NCBI GenBank assembly: GCA_022457065.1
Contig: JAJGBQ010000004.1
Span: 2,666,001 to 2,730,000 of the forward strand
Reading direction: 5' to 3'
DNA from: Curvularia sp. ZM96
Lineage: Eukaryota > Ascomycota > Dothideomycetes > Pleosporales > Pleosporaceae
Length of the DNA stretch: 64,000 bases
The number at the start of each line of letters is the position of its first letter. Within the stretch, counting starts at the first letter, position 1. Below, piece after piece: positions 52,036 to 64,000 of the stretch. The notes under the pieces are model-generated. The model was given only the letters and a program-made list of their open reading frames with translations, had not been told where the DNA came from and did no database searches. The position numbers and the translations under genes were made by a program.

Positions 52036-53528
52036 GATGGCGGTGTTGGTCGTAGTCGTATCGTGTTAGTGCTCAGCGCTAGCGTATTGCGATGGATGGT
52101 CGTAGCTGGGGTACAGTCGGTGGTGGGCTTTACCGATAGTTAACCAGCTGCATCGCTTGGAGGAGGACGCAAAAAGAGTGGAAGGGTAGAGACTGTGGCA
52201 GTTTGCGACTGCGGCGCGGTGGGGAGCCTTGGTGTCTGACGTTAACGGGCTGATGGCCTGGGTATATACAGGGAAAGCGTAGGCGGGGGCCGGAGCTATA
52301 ATAGTCAACCAGCGCTCATCGACGTCGTTCCTGCCGTACGTGGATCCGCGAATAAAGGCAGCAGAGACAAGGAGCGACTAGAGAGGGCAAAGGAGACGGG
52401 GAGGGCGAGAAGGAAAAGAGAGCAAAAGAAGCACGAGATGGCCGGCAAGACGAGACGAGGCGAGGCGAGGGATGGAGAAACGGGCGGAACATGGGTCGGA
52501 GGATCCAGTGGACAGGGTATGAGATTGGCGTGGTGAGTTGAGCGGCCGTGGTTGAGCCTCAAACGGGCAGTACGCGGCCATCAGGACGGTGATCGGGGCA
52601 TGTCCCTGGGTTTTGACACTGCATCCCCCATGCGTAGAACCGTTTCCCGCTCCGTGCGGCAGGGTGCTGGAGACGAGTGCTGACGCGTTACGCAAATGGC
52701 GATCGCCAAGGACGAGATTTTGGGCGCTGGTTGCCGCCTTCTAGTGGTCGCAGAGGGCTTGGTCGTCGGTGCTTGCGTGTTTCGCAAAACCCTCCGAACG
52801 GATGAGCCGTCGCACCATCTGCCGCAACTCATCTACCCAAAGAGGGCCTGGCCTTGGCTGCTCAAATCAACGCAGACGCTCGCGGTGAGGGAAATGCACG
52901 CAAATTGAGCATCCCGGTGTGGGCGTCGTGGTTGGGCGGCATAATTTAAGATAAGAGGCAATGAGGTGCAGGTTGTCCCCACACGGTTTGCTGTCGTCCA
53001 CGTTCTGTTCAGCCGATGCATGCACCGAAGCATGGATATGCACGCCCGCGCCCCCACCACCACAGAGTCCACCGTTCACAGTTCGCCGTCGACAGAGTCC
53101 ACAGCGTCCACAAGGTTCGCATGACAAGAGGACACATGCAAGGGACCGCCGATGGCAGTACCAGAACGGCGCAACACAAGACTACAACCGTCTGCCAATG
53201 GCTTGGCCATCCGCCCAGCAGGTTCACGACACTAGACCGCAAGCGTGCTAATGTCAGCATCCAATCCCCATGTCGGTGTCCATGTACGTCATGTCATGTC
53301 TATCATTTTCTACCTTTGCGGCTCGCACAATGGCGCAATCCGCAATCGCTCCGACTACTTCGCGCCGACTCTACACCTAGCAGCATCCAGCATTTAGCCA
53401 CGACGCCTCTCCTTGTTGTGCATCCGGAATAATGCCCATCCCATCATGCCTCCACACGCAGTCCCATAGCCGGCCGTATTGCAATATCGACTCTCAATGC
53501 ACACCGGCGTACCACCACAGTGCACCAC
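52036..53528. other. Intergenic: Shp1 3' end and DUF3405 promoter
   Basis: A 1.5-kb stretch. The part from 52330 to 52480 is rich in GAGAGG/AGGCGAGG purine repeats. Open frames (for example 53016-53432 plus) are low-complexity and unlike known proteins. No gene supported. Confidence 0.45.
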
Positions 53529-54931
53529 TCACTTCCACTTCTGCACCACCACCCCTCCCCGTTTGAACTCTGCAATGTCACCCAGCGCCTGAGCCTTGTC
53601 TGTGAGTTCCTTGCTGGGGAATGTCGTCATGAGCGCCCATTCGCGGCCCTGGCTCGCCGTGCTAGCTCGACCCACAAAGTCGTAGACATCGCCGATAGTG
53701 TGTGTAGTGTTGAACCGCGACGTCAACCGTGTCCCGTCACCAAGCCGAACCTGGAGCGTGAGTGTAGGCATCGATGCATCCACCTCGACAGTTGGCTGCG
53801 CAGACGCCTCTGAAGTCGAGGCCCCTGTGCTACTCGAGCCTGCAGCCGGCATGGTAGCAGCCGTTGAACTCGAACCGGGGGTGGGGCTGCCCAAACGGTT
53901 TCCCGTACCCGAGAAGGGCACGTACTTCTTCTTTGGCTTCTTGTAGTCCTCGTCCTTGTGCGCGTGTACCTCGACATCCACCTCCTGCCCGTGCTCGACA
54001 TTGAGGATATGCAGCGGGGCGTGGCCCGTGTTGATCATTTCCAGCGTGCGTGCGTTGGCAGGGTCGTCGTACCGGTACAGGTCGCCATCGTCGACCGAGA
54101 AGCCGTCGCGCCAGAGGTGAAGTTCACGGTGGGCGCGCGGGGGTGGTGCGGGCATGCTCGCGTTGGGGTCGGGGATGGTGCGCGAGGGAGCGTCGTCGCC
54201 CCCAAGCGTTGTGCCTGTACCACGGAAGTGCGAGGTGGCTGGCTGCTCGTCATCGCCGCCCGGCCGGGGTGCGTTCCTGCATCTGTCAGTTGCGGTGTCA
54301 CAAGTGACCAAACTGGAAGTCAACTTACTGCCGCGCCCGCTTTAGGATGTTGTTGATCTGGTCGCGTGGATTCGACTGGTTGGGGTTCTGTACTGCAAGA
54401 CCAGACTTCTCACCACCGGCAAAGAAGTCTTGGTTGTCATCATCGGGGCTGTGGTCGTCATCGTCATCATCGTGAGCGTGTCCGTGGCCACTTCCAGATG
54501 ACTGCAAGTCTCTTAGAGTTCTGGCGCCAGCCACACCTCGCTGCGTAGGCTGTCCACGACCAGCAGGTCGCTGCGATGACGAAGAAGCTGACGCAGGTCC
54601 AGGCGAAGGGACATGTGCACCTCCAAGTGTGCGTCCGCCGCCAGAGGATGGAGGAGGGTTCTGGCTGGGATTGGTAGAATCGTCGTCACCGGCCATGTCG
54701 ACGTCGGGTTCGGAATCGGCTTCTTGCTGTTCAGCAGTCTGGTCAAAGAAGAGTGAGGCTGCGAGGGTGAGGTCTCCGTTGGCGGCGTTGAGATAGCGTT
54801 CTGCCTGTTGTGCGTGTTGGTGAGCAGTCCAATAGCTTCGATGAGCTTCCACATACCGTTGCAGCGTCAAGACCGGTCAAGCTAGCGAGTTGCGCAATCT
54901 GGGCGTCTCGGTCGGAAGCAGCTTCAGACAT
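53529..54931 (-). CDS. shp1: Shp1/p47-like Cdc48 cofactor (UBA-SEP-UBX)
   Basis: Adaptor that brings ubiquitinated cargo to the Cdc48/p97 ATPase. Exons 54931-54857, 54804-54329 and 54276-53529 encode 432 residues. Order: a UBA-like N-terminus (LASLTGLDAAT, AERYLNAANGDLTLAASLFF), an acidic Gly/Asp/His-rich linker, a SEP domain (about residues 215-285; ELHLWRDGFSVDDGDLYRYD), a PFSGTGNRLGSP binding loop, and a C-terminal UBX domain (about 345-432; TLQVRLGDGTRLTSRFN, GREWALMTTFPSKEL). PFSGTGNRLG matches the SHP motif that contacts Cdc48. The start is the first ATG, which opens the UBA-like helix. It is divergent from mim1 across 624 bp. Confidence 0.93.
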
Positions 54932-55555
54932 TACAGCTTGGTAAGTGCTGAAGGTGAGAGGAGCGCCGTGTTGGTGATGGCGTTCAAGACGTGTCGTTGG
55001 TTTACTGTCGGTTGGGTGGGGTCTAGGTATCCCACGCCGTTCCTAGGCGGCGATTGGTGACGTCGCTTGCACTTCTGCCTTTACTAGGAAGCTTTGGAAA
55101 GTAAATCCGTCCAAGTGAAGATGCAGAATTAGATGGGAGAATGAATTGATCGGCTAAGAAGAAGAGACAATGCAAGCCCTCAGCTGGTGTACAGTTCTCA
55201 AAGTAAAGCCGCTGCTTCCAACATGCACCCGCGTTCCGCCATGATGCCAAGAGCGGACCTTGTTTGAGCCTCACCAACACCAACGCCGACCGCATCCCGC
55301 ATCTTTTGGCCGCGCAGCCGCCACTCCGCTCCTGCATGCAGCCGTGAACTGCATCCAACAAGTCCATACCGCGAGCAAAGCCCACAAGCCCACTCTCTCG
55401 ACGCAGACTCGTGCCATTGACCCTGCTGCACCGCTACATACTCGGCCTCCGCATTACCTCCGCGTGGGGCTCACAGCACAGCATCCATCCAACACAGCAC
55501 ATCCACCGTCCACCCTTTCTCCCCCCAACCACGTCCTCCACCTCTTTCTCCAACC
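54932..55555. other. Divergent promoter region, shp1 / mim1
   Basis: Both housekeeping genes start from this stretch. The 3' half is very C-rich on the plus strand. No gene supported. Confidence 0.5.
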
Positions 55556-56056
55556 ATGGCCTCCGACGCCCCAGCCACAACAAACCTCACCGAATCCGGT
55601 CTCACCATCCCCTCGGACAGCGAAAACTACGACGCCAACAACGACATGTCTCCCTCACCCGCCTCGAGCTCCTCTTCCTCCCCTCTAATCCTCTACAAGC
55701 CGCCTACGCTCTGGGGCCTACTGCGCGGCGCCGCAATCAACCTTTTGCTTCCCTTTGTCAACGGCTTGATGCTGGGTTTTGGTGAGCTTGTTGCGAACGA
55801 GGCGGCGTATAGGTTGGGTTGGTCGGGCACAAAGGTATGTAAAGGACCTGGGGGTGTGATTTGCGGCAGCCCATTGTTGTCTGAAAGATGGGAAGAAAAA
55901 AAAGGAAAAGGCTAACCATCCAAACAGATATTCCCAAGCCACCGTGCTACCTCCGGTGCCCGACGCGTAGGCCCTGGTGTCGAGATGCGCGCGGATCCCG
56001 TCGAGCGGAGGCGGCGAAATGGCCAGGAGCTCGATATGTATACGTCTTTGGAGTAA
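55556..56056 (+). CDS. mim1: Mitochondrial outer membrane import factor Mim1 (Tom13-like)
   Basis: Small outer-membrane protein that helps insert helical outer-membrane proteins and assemble the TOM complex. Exons 55556-55834 and 55928-56056 encode 135 residues. A Ser/Pro/Thr-rich, polar N-terminus of about 50 residues is followed by PTLWGLLRGAAINLLLPFVN and GLMLGFGELVANEAAYRLGW, the conserved single transmembrane core with small-residue (G-x3-G type) helix packing. The second exon adds a basic C-terminus (RATSGARRVGPG...RRRNGQEL). The start has context CAACCATGGC. Family members are about 110-140 residues. It lies tail to tail with oxa1, 274 bp apart. Confidence 0.85.
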
Positions 56057-56330
56057 AGAAAAAAGAGGGCAATGGCGTGGGGAGGGGAACGATGATTTTC
56101 GGAAAAATGTACATACAGAAATATGACATACCCCAATTGAGAAGCGATGCAACGCGGCAGCGTCGTCAAGTTCATTCAGGAGCATATGCATTTGAAATAT
56201 CTATACAAAAAACGCACCACGATATACTACAATATGGTGTTTTCCCCAGACCCGTGAGTTTTTCTAGCTGCGTTGCTTAACAGCTTGAACTCCAGTCGTA
56301 TCATACACATACACTTCCCTCCCCTCACGC

Positions 56331-58254
56331 CTACGACCTGTTCTCAAATCTTCGTCGGCGCTCAATCTCGTACTCCTCAGCCTTCCTCTTCCTCTTCGCT
56401 TCCTCAGCACTCATCTTCTTGCCGCCATAGCCCATCTTCCTCGCCCATTCCTCGGTGCCGTCGCTGAACCGGCGCCACATGTAGCTGAGTCGGTAGTTCC
56501 TCCTGTAGTAGTCCAGCTTCTCCATCAAAGGCTTGCCTGCCGCACCCTCCTCAAAGTCGACATCGCGGTCAGGGCGGCTACGGTCAATCTTGGGTGCCTC
56601 CGCCTGGAGATGGGCAGGAATAGCAACGCCGGGCTTGATGTTGATGCCAGAAATCTGGCGGCGGTTGGTGGGGGCTTTACGAATGGGCGTCGGGGGCTGG
56701 TAGCGGATTCTGCCGTCAGGTCCCTTGATATCGTTCAAGTTCAATTCGCCCTTTGCGACCTTGGTGTAAACCTCGGTGCTCTTTTTGCTAGGGAGTGTGT
56801 GGATGCCAATCATGCGTCGGAAGCCGTTTTGGCGCAACATCCAGCCAGTGATACCGCCCATAACACCACTCACAAGGAAGTAGAGCTGCAGCGCTGAGGC
56901 TTGGAAAGCAGTTACTAGACCAAGGACAACGGCGAGACCAGTGAAAAGCTTTTGACGCTGAGCAGCTTGGCCGACGTCGTTTTGAACACCAGTCTCACCT
57001 CCAGTCTGACAGAGTTAGCTTTCTGTCTACCATCGCCATGAGAATAGACGTACCTTGAAGACAGTGTACATGATAGCGGTTGTCGCAGCCGGCAGGACAA
57101 AGTATGGATCGCGAGAAGTCAAGTCGGTAAACCACAAGAAACCATCGTGATCCATGCCCGGCACGGGCAGCTCACCCATAGCTCTCAGAAACCTGAAAGC
57201 CGAGAATCCAATCCATGCTTGCATAAACATGAAGCCTCCCATGGATGCCATGCCTCCAACGTACGGCCTCATGATTTCCGCTTGTTGCATCCGGTAGAGA
57301 TCCGCCTGCTGCTTGTCACCCCGTGCGATGGCAGCTTCCATCTTGTCCTGCAAAGGCTTGGTCACAGGCGCCAGAGAAGCCATGACTGCCATCTTGTCTG
57401 AGCTGAGAGCTTGGAAGAAAAAGGTCGAACAACGCACGACCACACCAGCGAGCATAATGGATCCCGCCCAGCCAAAGCCTGACTGCAGGTAAATTGTCTC
57501 GATACACTTTTCGAAGAGCGTAGTCATGCCCCAGCCATAGTCCAAGCCTAGTTCCTTCAACTGTCCAGCATGATCAATGAGGCGAGTGGGATCGAATTCG
57601 GCTGTGGGGAGTGTATCCTTGATCGGATCGCTCTCGAGCAGACCGTCAAGTGTCTTGGGTTCGCCGATGGCAGAAGCATTCTCTGCAACGGCATTGGCCT
57701 GGCTAGATGCCCCATCCACAACAGCAGGTTCTTCGATTGTTGCAGGCGCGAGTTCAGGCGTGGCTGTGGTAACGGTGGATTGTGCGTGCTGTGCGAACTC
57801 GGAGGCCGGACGGTGGGAGAACTCGGCAATTGGGACTTGATTTGAGGGCAGAACGGAACTGGCGTCGGCGGACTTTGTGGAGTTGCCGCCCCAGCTCCAA
57901 GGCGCATACCATGAGGCATACCGGGCAGACGAAGCGTTCAGCACAACATTATGAGTTCCAGCAGAGCTCTTCCTCCACTGTGCAGACTGGAGCGGGCTTG
58001 TTCGGGATAGTGGTGTAGCGAGGCCAGCTGTGCGGGGGAGCGACGAGAACTGCTACAGTCAGTATCTCAGGAAGAAAAGGCTTGTGAAGTCGTGTGCCTC
58101 TGCCATGCGGGACGCGAACAGGCAGACGGCATGTGGTGGGCAATTGACAATTGGGAGCGCGCACCTTCCTTGCAGCTGTTGATCGTAGTATTGTTGATTG
58201 CCTCGAGGCCAAGGGCGTGATTTGGGCAGGCCGCAGCCCTCTACTTGGCAGCAT
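56331..58254 (-). CDS. oxa1: Mitochondrial inner membrane insertase Oxa1
   Basis: YidC/Oxa1/Alb3 family insertase for mitochondrially made and some imported inner-membrane proteins. Exons 58254-58165, 58052-57054 and 57005-56331 encode 587 residues. The first exon and start of the second form an Arg/Ser-rich presequence (MLPSRGLRPAQITPLASRQS). The core reads LGLDYGWGMTTLFEKCIETI, then FGWAGSIMLAGVVVRCSTFF, the conserved first helix with its luminal loop. KMEAAIARGDKQQADLYRMQ and FMFMQAWIGFSAFRFLRAM follow, with the usual five-helix plan. The last exon gives a final helix and a long basic, partly coiled C-terminus (EEAKRKRKAEEYEIERRRRF) that in yeast binds mitoribosomes. The 89-bp distal exon is supported by frame continuity and presequence character. 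Confidence 0.9.
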
Positions 58255-58816
58255 TGCGATGTGTCGTCCGAGGTCAAGAATGATGCTCATCGCACCAGAA
58301 TCGCCATCAGAAATGTCGCGCACGGGCCGTCGAACGCTACCCATGCAAACCTCCGTGATCCCCGCATCGTCACTCAACTGGTGGCTGACCATCATTGTAT
58401 GGCATATGCACTCGAAATCACGATGGTAAATTATCCATTCTTCGTTATCAGTGAAGAGGAAAGAAAACAGCAATGTTAAGTCTACTACACGCCTTTTATG
58501 GGTATGTTGGTCGCATGGCTCTCTCCTGACCCCTCAACACCTCGTCTGAATGCAAGAAGCAGCACCGAACTAGCATGGACAGCAGTCTGCAAAAGCAGCT
58601 AGAATATCCCATAGATGTCCATAGAAAGATAAACCAAAATAAGAAAAGTTCGCTGATGCATAGAAAGCCATCATAAGAAAGCATGGAGAAACAGGGTAAC
58701 AAAACTGTAGTGTACAACAGCGGCTGTGACGGAAATGCCGTAACGCCGCCCTATTATGCTTGAAAGAAATCGTGTGTTGCGCCAGCCAAAGGATCGTTGT
58801 TGTCGTCGGCGGAGTA
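58255..58816. other. Intergenic: KDM5 3' end and oxa1 promoter
   Basis: No supported gene; an AT-rich part near 58600-58700 is probably the 3' UTR of the demethylase gene. Confidence 0.45.
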
Positions 58817-61800
58817 CTATTCCTCGTAGTTGGTGCCTTCAGTGACAGCCAAGGCTTCTTCAGCCTGACCACCACCCATTTCCATCGCTTCACCAAACAT
58901 TTCGTTTCCGCTGACAGAGCTCTTGAACGGATCTTGCATCGGACTAGTCGGGCCTGCTGGACCAGAGCTCTCAAAAAGGCCTGGGTCGATCGGTGCAATA
59001 GAAGTACTACCGCCGAAGCTGAGGGGGGCCGTGGTAGCAAATGTCGGAGAGTTGCTATACGCCGACGTGGTAGGCGGATTGAAGTACTCGCTGTCGCCCT
59101 GGCTTTGGCGAGGCTCTCCAGGTGGTGTGTGCGACTGTTCGCCAGACCCAGGCTGTGGACTAGGGGGCTTGGGCGCATCACCTTCCTTTCGTTTGAACTG
59201 ATGTGCCTTGGTCCTCAGGTGTTGTGGGAGGTCATCTGGGTTAGTGATCCCCAGCTGGTTCATGAGCTTTTGCTGTTTCGTTGGTCGAGGCTTCCGTGTC
59301 GATAGAGATACCTGTAGGATGGGTGGCGGCGTCGGTGCGACTGGTGCCCACTTGTGCAGTTCTTGACGGAAGAAATTGATCTCGTTCGAAAGGAGGATCT
59401 CGGCGCCCTCGAGTTTCCGCAGGTAGAACCGCTGTGTAGTGAGCTCGTCGGGACTTGACATCATGGGGTTGATGTACCGCGCCACATAGTCACGGAACTT
59501 GGTACCGTGCTCAATGAGCGACTCTAACGTCTCCTCCTCTTCCGGCTGGAACGGTAATCCCTGAACCTCGTCCTGCCATAACTGCAAGTCTTCGAGTTTC
59601 GGGCGAGTGGCATCACGGGGAATCTTGACTCGGTAGTCGCAGATTGGGCACGTGTATTTGTCGTCCTCTTTAACTTTTCCGCGTGCAATCTTTAAGCACT
59701 TGCCATGGTACCTATCAATGTTAGCAAAATATTTCTCTGAGCGGTACACAGCAAACTTACCATTCGTGACACAGCTCACATTCGATCATCATACCAGCTT
59801 CAGGTTTGCGACAGATGCAGAACACATCGCGACTCGATCCCGAGCCATCAACCTCTTCTCCTTCGGCTGGGCTCTGTTCGCGGGAAGCAGGCTCTACTGG
59901 CATTCGGGGCTGGTCCGACAGATCAAAACAAGCGCGGTTGCGTTCATCTACCTGCTTCATGTGCGCATGTAGAATATGGAGTGGAGCATTGGCTTTGCCA
60001 AAGAGCTTCTTGCCTCTTCGCATCCAGTCTTCGTGGCGCTTTTGTTCTTTCTCAAGATCACTGGTGCCAGCCGGCTTGCAGTTTAGAGCATTCAGACCCT
60101 CCATGGCATTGCGGACTTCCATGTACTTTGGTCGCTGAGTGAAGTCGGGATTCTTGCTTCGTTCATACAGGGACATGATGAGCTCTTGCGCATCGCGTTG
60201 CTTTTTGAGAATCGCATCCATAGCCGCTCGCGTTTCAGGCGTCACTGGCAAGTTGGTTGCTTGCTTGGAGAAAGCATCGAGCTGCTGGTAGTGCACATGC
60301 TCCACCTCCATGAGCTCTTTCGCCTTCTTCTCCCAAAACTCGCCTTGCGTTCGTTTGTCTTGCAAGAATTGAAGATCGGGGTGATGCTCCGGCATGCCGA
60401 CTTCGATACCACTCTTGATGAGATCGCTAACTTCCTGAAGAGTAGGCGCGGGCTTAACTCGAAAGTCTTGCGCCTCCTGTAACCATCTCAGTTGTTGCAC
60501 AACCTTTTCGAGTGATTCAAGCTCAGGCAAATCGACGTTGAAGCCCTTGCCTTCTTCAAGGAGCTCGTCAAGTCGTGTAATGCTCTGTTCGGCCGGTCGG
60601 TCACGCAAGGCAGTGCGCGCTCGGGTCTGATACTCGACAATGCTCTCCGCACGTTCTCGAAGCGTGCTAATCTCTGGGCTGTCGAACCCTAGATCCTTTG
60701 CCTGGTTGAGAAGTTTCTGGATGTTTTCGACGTTGCGGTATTCGCGTTCCTTCTCGTCTGCCTCTGCAATTGCCGACTTACTAGGCCTTCCTCTTCCTGG
60801 ACGCTCGGCTTTACGACGAGCCTGCTGTTTTCTGGTGGTATAGAGAACTGCTTCGTCAGCTACTTCTTGACACTTCTCGACGAAATCCTTCAAGTCTTGG
60901 AGTCCGTTCAGCTCCCAATCAATCTTCTCTCCTTCATGCAAGAGTGCGCGCAAAGACTTCAGCTGTGGTCGTGGTCCTTCAGCAAGAAGGCCTTCCATTT
61001 TCGACTCCCAAGCTTCTGGCGTGCTTGCCTTTTCGACAATCTTTTCGACTAGCGTCGTCAAAGCATCCTCTGGCATGCGGTATATGAGCATGTGCTGACC
61101 CTTTGCCCCAGAGTAACGCTCAGTCTCGGGGAGGTCTGAACAACATTCGAACCATCCAGCGTGCTGTAAGCACAAAACCTTCTTCGTGTTGCGGCAGTAG
61201 AAGCGAGAGAGATAGCTGTAGCACTTGCAGAAAGCACATATCAGTTCATCTTCGTGCACATCGGCATCATCGATAACAAAGTCAAGTTCACAAGACGCGT
61301 CCGCGTTACCGCTACTATCCACTTTGCAGATGTGTTGTTTAACAGTCTTGTGTTTGTCGAGGAATTCCCTTCGCAAGCGCGTTTCCCGATCACGCATTCG
61401 CTGCATGGCAGGACCGAGCCACTTAGCGGTTTTGATGGTCGTATCCTTACGCGAGGCTGCAGCCAACAACAGCTCGTCATGAGAGAAGCACGGTTGACGT
61501 CGGTAGTCCTGGAGACGCTGAACACCATGCTCTCCAAAAGGCTCCCAATCGCTTGGCGCAAAGTTCACGGCCTCGTTGAGATTGAAGCCATGGTTGAACC
61601 CAGCATGGTATGCCTCGGGAAACGTGATCACAAATTCGCCGGCACGTTGGTCAATTGCATAAACCTTGACTCCAGCCTTCAGCAATTGCTCAGGAGTGAG
61701 AAGCGTCACAAGTTGAAACAAGAGGTCTGGCTGACTTTCAAACAGCTCTGGCACTGCTTCACGCATGGCTTGCTCGAATTTGTCGGTATCCTCGGCTGGC

Positions 61801-63967
61801 ACACCGTACCAGGTCTTAGTAGCACCGAAGTGTTGGTAGTTTGCCGAGTAAGTGTAGTGATCCTCGGCATGCCAACAGAAGGTCGAAAAGACCATTCCCA
61901 CGTACAACCAAGGCACTGTCATTCCTGAGATATCAGACTTGATGTGACGGAATAGCGAGTCTGGTGCATATGGCAAAACAGTTAAGTTCCACGGATCCGT
62001 AGAGTAAGGATCTCGCGGGTTCTTTTCAATGGTCGGAAATCCACTGCCATGGGTGGTAGAGTGGATGTCTGCTCCATATTCTACTTCAACAGTCTCTGTC
62101 ACGTTTGCAACAGAGTGCCAGAACTCGCGTTCAACATCGTCCTCTGTGACTGGCTTGGGTGCGTTAGTGACCGGATCAAAGGGCATCTTGTTGGCGAAGT
62201 GGCCTTGCTTGAACTGGTGCGCTTTTTCTTGGAACTGCTTGAGCGAGTATATGCCACCCTCCTCAAAGCCAAATTCGCCTGTGCCCACAAGACAGCGTGG
62301 ACAATGCCAGTCATAGGCAGGGATGCTTTTGATTGGCGGGTCTAGGCAGTAACCATGATAGCCAGAGTCGCAGCTGTCACACAGCAAAATGTTCGAAGGG
62401 TCGTTATCAGTACCGCAATTCTCGCAGCGATCACCAGGGCGTTCGTCGGCGGCACGAACTCGAGGAAATGATCGGCCCGGCGTCGATTGGCGAGGCTGAG
62501 TCATATGTGAGCCGGCAACAGTTGGAGCGGCATCCTTTTTAAGCCTTTTGCTACGTCGGCCATTTGCCTCATCTGCATCGTCGTTTGCGCTGCTCTCCGC
62601 GTCCTGCGATAAGGTGCGCTTCAGTTGGTTGAGTTGATGTCCATTAGACAACGGGGTTGAGCCGATGCCAGATGGTCGCAAATCAGGGGTGTTATCAGCT
62701 GATAGCATTGGACTTCCAACATTGCGCAAGGGTGTGGAGGTGCGCGACTCTAGTACGTCTCGATGTATACTACTTGGGACGTTTACTGCAGCAAAAGAAC
62801 TTGGAGTGGAAGGCTGTGTGGATGGCTTCGGAGGTGGATGCGCGTTAACCGCTGTAAACCCGCCAACATTCACTGGTGTGAAGCCTGACTGCATCGCAGG
62901 TTTTGGAAGTTCAGGCGGCACAGCCGGTGCTGACTCACTTTGCAGCGTCGCGTTGAGGGCGGCAGAGGCTTTCATGGCGGGCGACTCGGTGCTATTAGCG
63001 GTAGGCGTGCCCTGCAATGATTTCTTCATAGGCGAATGTGCTGGCGAGGGCGTAAATGGTCCGCCATGTTCATACTCGAGCATCTGCTGCACGCCCGGTT
63101 TCACCAGTCGTAGATATTCCTCGTACGGATGCAGCCACTTCTGATATGAGTTCTTCAGCGATGTTGACAGCGAAGACATGATCTTGCCGCTATAGCCGAG
63201 GTCGCGCCCAATTTCAGCCCATTTCTTCTGCTTGCAGACACGCTCAAAGCCACCCCTCTTTTCGACGGCTTTCTTGAGCTTGTAGAGGTCCAGTGGCCGT
63301 TTGTCCACGCTCGGGAAACGTGTAAGACTGTGGCCATGCTGCTTGTGAAATTTGGCGAGTTGATCTAGGTAATTGAGGTTGGCACGTGTACCTGGCCCTG
63401 GTCAGACATGGATTGATGACACGAAGTTTGGCTGATACATACCACCCTCGACCGAATTCAGCTCCTGGCGTCGCGTACGGAAATGAAAGCGCTGTTATAC
63501 GTCAGCTCTGCAGAGAGCAGTTTTTCCACGCAACGGTGAAGACGGTCACAAGCGCAGTCGGGTATGGCACAAAGACTTACCTCTGTGTCTATCGCGAAAG
63601 TCGGGTTCCAGCTATCTGGAGGCACGATCTTCACAATGCCGTACTTTTGCGCCTCTTCGCGAATGCTCTGAATGTACTTGACGGGGTCCTTGAATTGCTC
63701 TACAGTCGGTCGATAGGTGGGAGCCTCGCGCAAGCCAAAGAGGCGGTTCTGCTTTGGCGGCAAATTGTTTGGGGCTCCATGTCCTCTGCGCTCGACCGTG
63801 GCAAGATCCAGTGGTGCCGCTTTGCGCGCGCTCAAAGGGATGGTGGCTGCCCCATTCGGCTGCGCGCCATTCACGGCAGGTGTCGCGCTGCCACCCGCTC
63901 TTGACTTTGCTGCTCCAGAGGCTCCGTCTGACGTCCCATTGTCTGTAGCGACCCGAAAAGTAGTCAT
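58817..63967 (-). CDS. KDM5-type JmjC histone H3K4 demethylase (JARID1/Lid2-like)
   Basis: Nuclear Fe(II)/2-oxoglutarate demethylase of H3K4 methyl marks. Exons 63967-63581, 63491-63443, 63391-59761 and 59711-58817 encode 1,653 residues. Domain order: JmjN (APTYRPTVEQFKDPVKYI, about 80-115), ARID (about 150-245), first PHD finger (about 467-512; CENCGTDNDPSNILLCDSCD), JmjC (about 620-760), C5HC2 zinc finger (CAFCKCYSYLSRFYC), PLU-1-like helical region, and a C-terminal second PHD (FCICRKPEAGMMIECELC) completed across the last intron. Iron ligands are His653, Glu655 and His741 (WHAEDH; YHAGFNHG), so the enzyme should be active. The 49-base second exon restores RFHFRTRRQELNSVEGG between JmjN and ARID. 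The tail is Pro/Ser-rich and low in order. Confidence 0.95.
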
Positions 63968-64000
63968 TGTAGCGCCTGACGGGGGCCCGGTTTGGGTTAT

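Noticed and set aside
53016..53432. 138-codon plus-strand frame
   Set aside because: His/Arg/Pro-rich low-complexity sequence in the 3' region of shp1; no support.
1..64000. tRNA, rRNA or CRISPR features
   Set aside because: Reading for cloverleaf box motifs and regularly spaced repeats by eye found nothing convincing; a covariance-model scan was not possible here.

Overview
The window is nuclear DNA of a filamentous ascomycete. Most genes are broken by short (about 50-100 bp) GT-AG introns, often with CTAAC/CTGAC-type branch points. The gene set is typically fungal: Zn2Cys6 regulators, a PTH11-type receptor, DUF3405, and a Shp1/Mim1/Oxa1/KDM5 group. A Fot1/pogo transposon with C-to-T nonsense changes is also present. 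The mix of small secreted protein, copper radical oxidase and Fot1-like element suggests Dothideomycetes, probably Pleosporales. That placement is inference; no marker gene was searched.

Layout. (1) 0.3-7 kb, housekeeping: V-ATPase subunit A (+), Vps1 dynamin (+), mitochondrial ribosomal protein bL27m (+). (2) 7-19 kb, metabolic and regulatory: an NAAA/acid-ceramidase-like amidase (-), a family III CoA-transferase/alpha-methylacyl-CoA racemase (+), a Zn2Cys6 regulator (+), a second regulator without a zinc cluster (+), a short-chain dehydrogenase (+) and an F-box-like protein (+). (3) 20-28 kb, surface and secretion: a 95-residue secreted eight-cysteine protein (+), a seven-helix PTH11-like receptor (-), a secreted FAD oxidoreductase (+) and an MFS exporter (+). 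(4) 28.9-34.4 kb: a 1,847-bp Fot1/pogo transposon with 58-bp inverted repeats, a TA target duplication and a transposase broken by two in-frame TAA codons, followed by about 3.6 kb with no convincing gene. (5) 34.4-36 kb: a secreted Gly/Ala-rich repeat protein. (6) 36-45 kb: FGAM synthase (-), an ornithine cyclodeaminase-like protein (-) and a Zn2Cys6 regulator (+). (7) 46-52 kb: a PAN-domain galactose-oxidase-type copper radical oxidase (+) facing a DUF3405 membrane protein (-). (8) 53.5-64 kb, housekeeping: Shp1/p47 (-), Mim1 (+), Oxa1 (-) and a full-length KDM5 histone demethylase (-).

How the genes fit together. Vma1 and Vps1 both serve the vacuole/endosome. Mim1 and Oxa1 both insert mitochondrial membrane proteins and sit tail to tail. 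The 20-28 kb group (small secreted protein, receptor, secreted oxidase, exporter) and the 34-48 kb secreted proteins flank the transposon-bearing, gene-poor stretch, as expected of accessory, environment-facing DNA between conserved blocks. I saw no CRISPR array, rRNA or recognisable tRNA, and no complete secondary-metabolite cluster (no PKS, NRPS or terpene synthase).
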